A DNA stretch of 9,474 nt. It comes from Planctomycetota bacterium (GTDB lineage: Bacteria; Planctomycetota; Phycisphaerae; WQYP01). The stretch lies in contig JAJZGH010000199.1 of the NCBI GenBank assembly GCA_021798635.1, positions 1 through 9,474 on the forward strand. The letters are read 5' to 3'. Positions 6,009-9,474 of the stretch are shown in pieces. Within the stretch, counting starts at the first letter, position 1. The number at the start of each line of letters is the position of its first letter. The notes below the pieces were generated by a model that saw only the letters and a list, made by a program, of their open reading frames with translations, was not told the origin of the DNA and searched no databases. A program made the position numbers and the translations under genes.

Positions 6009-6318
6009 ATATTACGGCAGTTATCTCAGGAATGCGTTCGCGTATGTTTTTTTCCAAGCCCAGCCGCAGCGTGGCCTGCGAACTCGGGCATCCCACACAA
6101 GCCCCGTGGAAACGCACAGAAACGACTCCCTTTTCACTTACAGCCAGCAGTTCCACATCACCGCCGTCCCACTGAATCATGGGCCGTAAGCTGTCCAGCA
6201 CCGCCTGCACACGTTGATTCAACGTCATTTGTGGCGTTTGCGCAGCTTGGGAAAGGTTAATGTCCATCATCCTACTCACATAAAGAGTATAGGTTAGCCG
6301 GAGTTGCGCATCAACCAT
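5986..6318 (-). CDS. NifU-like C-terminal-domain protein (Fe-S scaffold/carrier)
   Basis: Up to 110 residues, consisting essentially of one NifU C-terminal domain (about 34-103). VLDSLRPMIQWDGGDVELL (40-58) and VRFHGACVGCPSSQATLRLGLE (68-89) are diagnostic. The C74-x-x-C77 pair is the cluster-binding motif by which these proteins carry a [4Fe-4S] cluster and pass it to apoproteins in the cytosol. Start is uncertain: ATG at 6318 has AAAGGG about eight bases upstream, but a TTGATG/TATACT promoter (6286-6314) lies inside the resulting N-terminal extension and points to ATG at 6270 or 6267, giving 93-94 residues; the extra MVDAQLRLTYTLYVSR has no family match that I know. Its last residues (DDESGG) and stop are encoded by a REP-like repeat. 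No isc/suf/nif neighbour is present. Confidence 0.9.
   Translation of the reverse strand: MVDAQLRLTYTLYVSRMMDINLSQAAQTPQMTLNQRVQAVLDSLRPMIQWDGGDVELLAVSEKGVVSVRFHGACVGCPSSQATLRLGLEKNIRERIPEITAVISDDESGG
6286..6314 (-). promoter_or_regulatory. Sigma70-like promoter of the NifU-like gene
   Basis: On the minus strand, TTGATG (complement of 6309-6314) and TATACT (complement of 6286-6291) are 17 bases apart. Predicted start is near 6279, only about 10 bases before ATG 6270, implying a very short leader. It lies inside the longest reading of the gene, which argues against the ATG at 6318. Confidence 0.45.
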
Positions 6319-6347
6319 GCGTCCTACCCTTTTTCATGGCGAGCGGC

Positions 6348-6491
6348 CTTCCAACGGGCGTGGCAATTTTTCCGGGCGGGGTAAAAAAGCCGCCTTTTCA
6401 CAGGAATGCTCAAGCCCACCGGGATAAACCCGGCGGCTCGCCGGTCGGGTTGATGCGGGGTGCCCGGAAGAATTGCCACGCCCCTTCCAAC
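6348..6491. mobile_element. Second MITE-like element (6356-6483) with 8-bp direct flanks
   Basis: The terminal inverted repeats are 22 bases, 6356-6377 and 6462-6483 (start GGGCGTGGCAATT), with one mismatch. The direct repeat CTTCCAAC flanks both ends (6348-6355 and 6484-6491), the expected footprint of an 8-bp target duplication. The 128-bp interior holds a hairpin: AGCC-CCGGG (6413-6423) with CCCGG-GGCT (6429-6438) around ATAAA. It encodes nothing recognisable. Its termini differ from those of the element at 4794-5158, so it belongs to a different family. It lies in the gap between the divergently transcribed NifU-like gene and prfC. Confidence 0.75.
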
Positions 6492-6657
6492 ACACGCGTG
6501 CAGAAGGCTGGGAATTAGCGGGCAAATACCGTAATATAGCGGAATGAAGTTACCCCTCGTGCTGCTGACACCTCCTTAGCTCGCTGCATGGCCGCCGTTT
6601 CCGCGGCAATCGTGATGTAAGGTCTTTGCTCTAAAAACTCTCGCTTTGAAAGTCATT
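6492..6657. other. Leader region upstream of prfC
   Basis: No gene or confident promoter seen. It has a TAATAT (6532-6537) without a matching -35 and a weak hairpin GCCGC/GCGGC (about 6591-6607). The prfC promoter must lie here or within the upstream MITE-like element, but I cannot place it. Confidence 0.35.
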
Positions 6658-8247
6658 ATGTTTTCCGATGAAATCGCCCGACGCCGCACTTTTGCCATTA
6701 TTTCCCACCCCGATGCCGGTAAAACCACGCTGACTGAAAAGTTGCTGCTTTACGGCGGTGCGGTGCAGTTGGCAGGCTCGGTGACCGCCCGCAAATCGCA
6801 ACGGGCCACCACGTCAGATTGGATGGAATTGGAACGCCAGCGCGGTATTTCCGTAAGTTCCACGGTTTTACAATTTGATTACAACGGCTATCGGCTCAAT
6901 TTGCTCGATACGCCGGGGCATAAGGACTTTTCCGAAGATACGTACCGTGTCCTTACCGCCGTTGACGCGGTGATTATGATCATTGACGCCGGTAAGGGTA
7001 TTGAACCGCAGACCCGAAAGCTTTTTGAAATTTGCCGCCGGCGCGGCGTGCCGATCTTTACGTTCATGAACAAACTGGATCGGCCCGCGCGCGAGCCGCT
7101 GGATTTATTGGATGAACTGGAGCGCGTGCTGGGACTGCAGGTTTTCGCCATGAACTGGCCGTTGGGCAATGGCAAGGATTTCCGCGGCGTATTTGACCGT
7201 GTTGCGCGTACGGTAAATCTGTTTGAGCGCACCGCCCATGGAGCGTATCGGGCACCGGTAGCGGTGTCGCAATTTGATGATCCATCGGTGCGTGCGACTC
7301 TGGGAGACAACTTATATTCGCAGTGTCATGAGGAGTTGGCGCTGTTGGAGGGGGCCGGTGCGGAACTGGATGCGGCGCAGGTGCTTTCCGGCAAGCTGAC
7401 GCCCGTATTTTTTGGTAGCGCCGCCAATAATTTTGGTGTGCAGATGCTGCTGGATGCGTTTTTACACTATGCCGCCGCCCCGCAGCCGCGCAAGTCTGGA
7501 GATCAACTTGTGGCGTTGGATCAACCCGCATTTTCCGGCTTTGTATTTAAAATACAGGCCAATATGGATCCCCGCCACCGCGATCGCATTGCCTTTGTGC
7601 GGGTTTGCTCCGGCCTGTTTACCCGGGATATGACCGTCCTTCATGCCCAAAGCGGCCGCAAAGTCAGGCTATCAAGTTCGCATAAACTTTTTGGCCGCGA
7701 TCGGGAAACGGTGGATGAAGCCTATCCCGGTGATGTTATTGGCCTGGTGGGGCATGATGACTTTGGTATCGGGGACACGCTGACGGAAGACCCGGCGATT
7801 ATCTATCAGGAGATTCCACAATTTCTGCCGGAATGTTTTGCCTATATCCATTCCACCAACACATCGCAGTTCAAACGCTTCCGCGAGGGACTGGATCAGT
7901 TGCTGCAGGAGGGCGTCACGCAGGCCTTACAGGTTGTACACTCTCACACGCGACTGCCCCTGCTGGCGGCAGTGGGGCCGTTGCAATTTGAAGTGGTGCA
8001 ATATCGGCTGCAAAGCGAGTACGGAGCCGAAACGCGCTTTGAGAAAACACCCTGGACGGTGATGCGGTGGCTGGCACCGGAGGCCCCGGCGGACAAGGTG
8101 GAGCAGGCCGTGCAATACAAACGCATTGGACAGGCGATGGACAATCGGCAGCAACAGGTACTGCTGTTCCCCGATGAATGGGCGCTGAAATATTTTCAAC
8201 GCGAACACGCCGATCTGGTGCTTTACGAATCGCCACCGGGGAAATAA
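6658..8247 (+). CDS. prfC: Peptide chain release factor 3 (RF3)
   Basis: A translational GTPase that removes RF1/RF2 from the ribosome after termination. It has 529 residues from ATG 6658, the same length as the E. coli protein. GTPase motifs are intact: G1 SHPDAGKT (16-23), switch region with ERQRGISV (59-66), G3 DTPGH (84-88), G4 NKLD (138-141) and G5 around GSAANNFGV. RF3-specific features include RRTFAIISHPDAGKTTLTEK, TSDWMELERQRGISV, and the C-terminal domain with PECFAYIHSTNTSQFKRFREGLDQLLQEG. I prefer ATG 6658 (MFSDEIARRR) because family members start just before the EIARRRTFAI segment; an in-frame TTG at 6646 would add four residues. Ribosome binding is weak either way (GAAAG at 6648-6652). 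The following gene is 173 bases away with its own putative promoter. Confidence 0.97.
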   Translation: MFSDEIARRRTFAIISHPDAGKTTLTEKLLLYGGAVQLAGSVTARKSQRATTSDWMELERQRGISVSSTVLQFDYNGYRLNLLDTPGHKDFSEDTYRVLTAVDAVIMIIDAGKGIEPQTRKLFEICRRRGVPIFTFMNKLDRPAREPLDLLDELERVLGLQVFAMNWPLGNGKDFRGVFDRVARTVNLFERTAHGAYRAPVAVSQFDDPSVRATLGDNLYSQCHEELALLEGAGAELDAAQVLSGKLTPVFFGSAANNFGVQMLLDAFLHYAAAPQPRKSGDQLVALDQPAFSGFVFKIQANMDPRHRDRIAFVRVCSGLFTRDMTVLHAQSGRKVRLSSSHKLFGRDRETVDEAYPGDVIGLVGHDDFGIGDTLTEDPAIIYQEIPQFLPECFAYIHSTNTSQFKRFREGLDQLLQEGVTQALQVVHSHTRLPLLAAVGPLQFEVVQYRLQSEYGAETRFEKTPWTVMRWLAPEAPADKVEQAVQYKRIGQAMDNRQQQVLLFPDEWALKYFQREHADLVLYESPPGK

Positions 8248-8257
8248 TGCCGGGGCC

Positions 8258-8281
8258 TGCAATCCCGACGGGCAGATTGCA
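8258..8281 (+). terminator. Hairpin after prfC (weak terminator candidate)
   Basis: TGCAATC (8258-8264) pairs perfectly with GATTGCA (8275-8281), with CCC/GGG able to extend the stem inward. It starts 10 bases after the prfC stop. There is no proper U-tract (TCATGATTTC follows), so termination activity is uncertain. Nothing else is evident in the gap up to 8383. Confidence 0.35.
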
Positions 8282-8383
8282 TCATGATTTCAGATCCGAT
8301 TCCGCAGCCAACTCGACGCTGCCGCATCGAGCTAAGGGGCGCGGGTGGTTGTGTACCAAAACCGGTTACTTTTCGGGGGCGCT

Positions 8384-8412
8384 TTGACATATCGGCGGGT
8401 TTCAAACATGAT
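8384..8412 (+). promoter_or_regulatory. Putative promoter of the 256-residue gene
   Basis: Consensus TTGACA (8384-8389), 17-base spacer, then CATGAT (8407-8412; four of six bases match TATAAT). The predicted start near 8419 would leave only about two bases before the ATG at 8421, close to a leaderless message. Confidence 0.35.
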
Positions 8413-8420
8413 CGGAGGCT

Positions 8421-9191
8421 ATGGATAATGGCACAGACGATCATTTGGAATCGCCCGCCAGGCCTGTAGATTTAGCGCAGAGGTTGTGGGCTTCCGGGCA
8501 GGACCTGCTGGCGGCGGGAAGGTATGTTGCGGCGCGGCGGGAATTGGAGGCGGCGGAGCGACAGGCCATTCGTAAGCGGGATGCGGCTTTGCTGGCACGG
8601 ATATATCTGCCGCTGCTGGAAGCCACGCGGCAAATTCGGCAGTTCTGCTGTGACGGTGTTATCGCCATTACGCCCGGCGATACAGCTAGCCAACGTGCCG
8701 CCCTGCGCGACGTATTGCATTCGGGCGGGGCGTGGTTGCGTGTGGAAAGTGCGGGGAGAAATAAGCCCATTGCCTTATTGCAAGTTCCCGATTCGCCGGT
8801 TGAATTATTAAGCATCGTGCAGCATGGCCAGCAGTGGCGCATTATGCCGGTGGCGTGCAAAAGTGGATTGGGACGGCAGCCGGGGCGATTCAGCGTCGCG
8901 TTGCAATGGACCCATGATCCCGGACTGGCTATTTCGCCGGCCCAGCCGGACGCGCTGGTGGCCGTACTTCCGCCGCCGGGAGTTTATCATCCCGGCAATC
9001 CGCAACATGGGCAAGCGCGTGAAACAGTACTTTTAACTTTTGAAGCCCTGGCGATGGGATGGCTGGCCCGACAGGAAAAGGATTTCACCGGTTGGGCCGA
9101 ACTGACCGTTTTGCGCCAGGCCAGAAATATTGACCCGGCATGTGAAAAGATCTTCATGCGCATGATGACCGTGGCTTATGGTCTTATCTGA
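8421..9191 (+). CDS. Hypothetical protein with TPR-like N-terminal helices
   Basis: A 256-residue soluble protein that I do not recognise. Residues about 15-72 (LAQRLWASGQDLLAAGRYVAARRELEAAER and following) look like one or two helix pairs of the tetratricopeptide type, including the GRYVAARRELEAAE pattern. The middle (about 80-190) is beta-rich with no known motif; VAVLPPPGVYHPGNP (about 177-191) is a proline-rich turn. The end (about 200-256) is helical and conserved-looking (LTFEALAMGWLARQEKDFTGW). There is no signal peptide or membrane segment. GGAGG at 8414-8418 lies only two bases before ATG 8421, unusually close; TTG at 8445 is an alternative start. Codon usage resembles its neighbours, so it is probably a native gene. 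It converges with the DUF393 gene, leaving nine bases between stops. Confidence 0.75.
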   Translation: MDNGTDDHLESPARPVDLAQRLWASGQDLLAAGRYVAARRELEAAERQAIRKRDAALLARIYLPLLEATRQIRQFCCDGVIAITPGDTASQRAALRDVLHSGGAWLRVESAGRNKPIALLQVPDSPVELLSIVQHGQQWRIMPVACKSGLGRQPGRFSVALQWTHDPGLAISPAQPDALVAVLPPPGVYHPGNPQHGQARETVLLTFEALAMGWLARQEKDFTGWAELTVLRQARNIDPACEKIFMRMMTVAYGLI

Positions 9192-9200
9192 TGAACAGCC

Positions 9201-9474
9201 TCATGGAAGCGGTCGGCAGCGGGCAGAATTACATCCGCCGAAGAGGCGTACGCGGTTTTTGGCAAATGCGCGGTAGGCGATGTTTGCGAGCCTTCGCACC
9301 GGGGGCACGCGCAACAGGGTGATCAATATCAGGCGATCCAGCCGCACGGGCAGCGCACGCCAAATACAAATAAATGCGTCAACTGCGGTAAAGATCTGCC
9401 CGTCGGAGGTCAATACGTGCATGACATCATGGACATGTTGAGCATCCAGGCCATAGGCTGTAGCATTGAAATCC
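9201..9474 (-). CDS. DCC/DUF393-family thiol-disulfide oxidoreductase-like protein, C-terminal part
   Basis: The last 90 residues of a gene that starts beyond the window edge. MHVLTSDGQIFTAVDAFICIWRALP, then VPPVRRLANIAYRAFAKNRVRL, is the typical C-terminal half of the DUF393 family, whose N-terminal DxxC-C motif (not visible here) gives it the name DCC. Members are small proteins of thioredoxin-like character with no firmly established substrate. The ATG at 9422 is internal, since the frame is open to the edge (FNATAYGLDAQHVHDV precedes it). The late cysteines (GGCNSARC) resemble the paired cysteines near the end of some members. The stop is TGA at 9201-9203, converging with the preceding gene. 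Confidence 0.85.
   Translation of the reverse strand, partial: DFNATAYGLDAQHVHDVMHVLTSDGQIFTAVDAFICIWRALPVRLDRLILITLLRVPPVRRLANIAYRAFAKNRVRLFGGCNSARCRPLP

Noticed and set aside
7064..7531. 155-codon minus-strand frame within prfC
   Set aside because: Antisense shadow of a well-supported gene, rich in Pro/Ala/His and without a domain pattern.

Overview
This is a moderately GC-rich bacterial chromosomal stretch made mostly of housekeeping and cofactor genes, with repeat-rich intergenic DNA in its middle. Gene content and style suggest an uncultured member of the Planctomycetota (Phycisphaerae-like): MetRS with a fused tRNA-binding domain, a CobA-HemD fusion, a NifU-like mini-protein, DUF4160/DUF2442 genes, and a poorly recognisable degenerate Gfo/Idh/MocA protein. 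This placement is inference, since there is no rRNA or other marker in the window. Ribosome binding sites of GGAG/AAGGAG type are present before several genes.

Layout. 1-855 (+) is the 3' part of metG. 1003-2016 (+) is a Gfo/Idh/MocA-like Rossmann protein lacking the usual motifs. It meets 2013-3680 (-), a bifunctional uroporphyrinogen-III methyltransferase/synthase, tail to tail with stop codons overlapping by 4 bases. 3872-4555 (-) is a UPF0173 metallo-beta-lactamase-fold hydrolase with a good sigma70-like promoter and a palindrome at its predicted transcription start. 5199-5711 (-) is a tightly packed DUF4160-DUF2442 pair. 5986-6318 (-) is a single-domain NifU-like Fe-S scaffold. 6658-8247 (+) is prfC (release factor 3). 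8421-9191 (+) is an unrecognised 256-residue protein. 9201-9474 (-) is the C-terminal part of a DCC/DUF393 protein that runs off the window.

The unusual part is 4556-6657. It holds two different miniature, non-coding, inverted-repeat elements. The first (4794-5158) has 19-bp perfect terminal inverted repeats and a set of collinear nested inverted repeats that predict a Y-shaped, branched fold of the whole 365 bp. The second (6356-6483) has 22-bp terminal repeats with one mismatch and an apparent 8-bp target duplication. A REP-like palindromic repeat of about 50 bp occurs inside the first element and again twice near the end of the NifU-like gene, where it supplies that gene's last codons and stop. 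No transposase is encoded in the window, so all of these would depend on enzymes elsewhere. The genes do not form one pathway; the window reads as several short transcription units separated by repeats.
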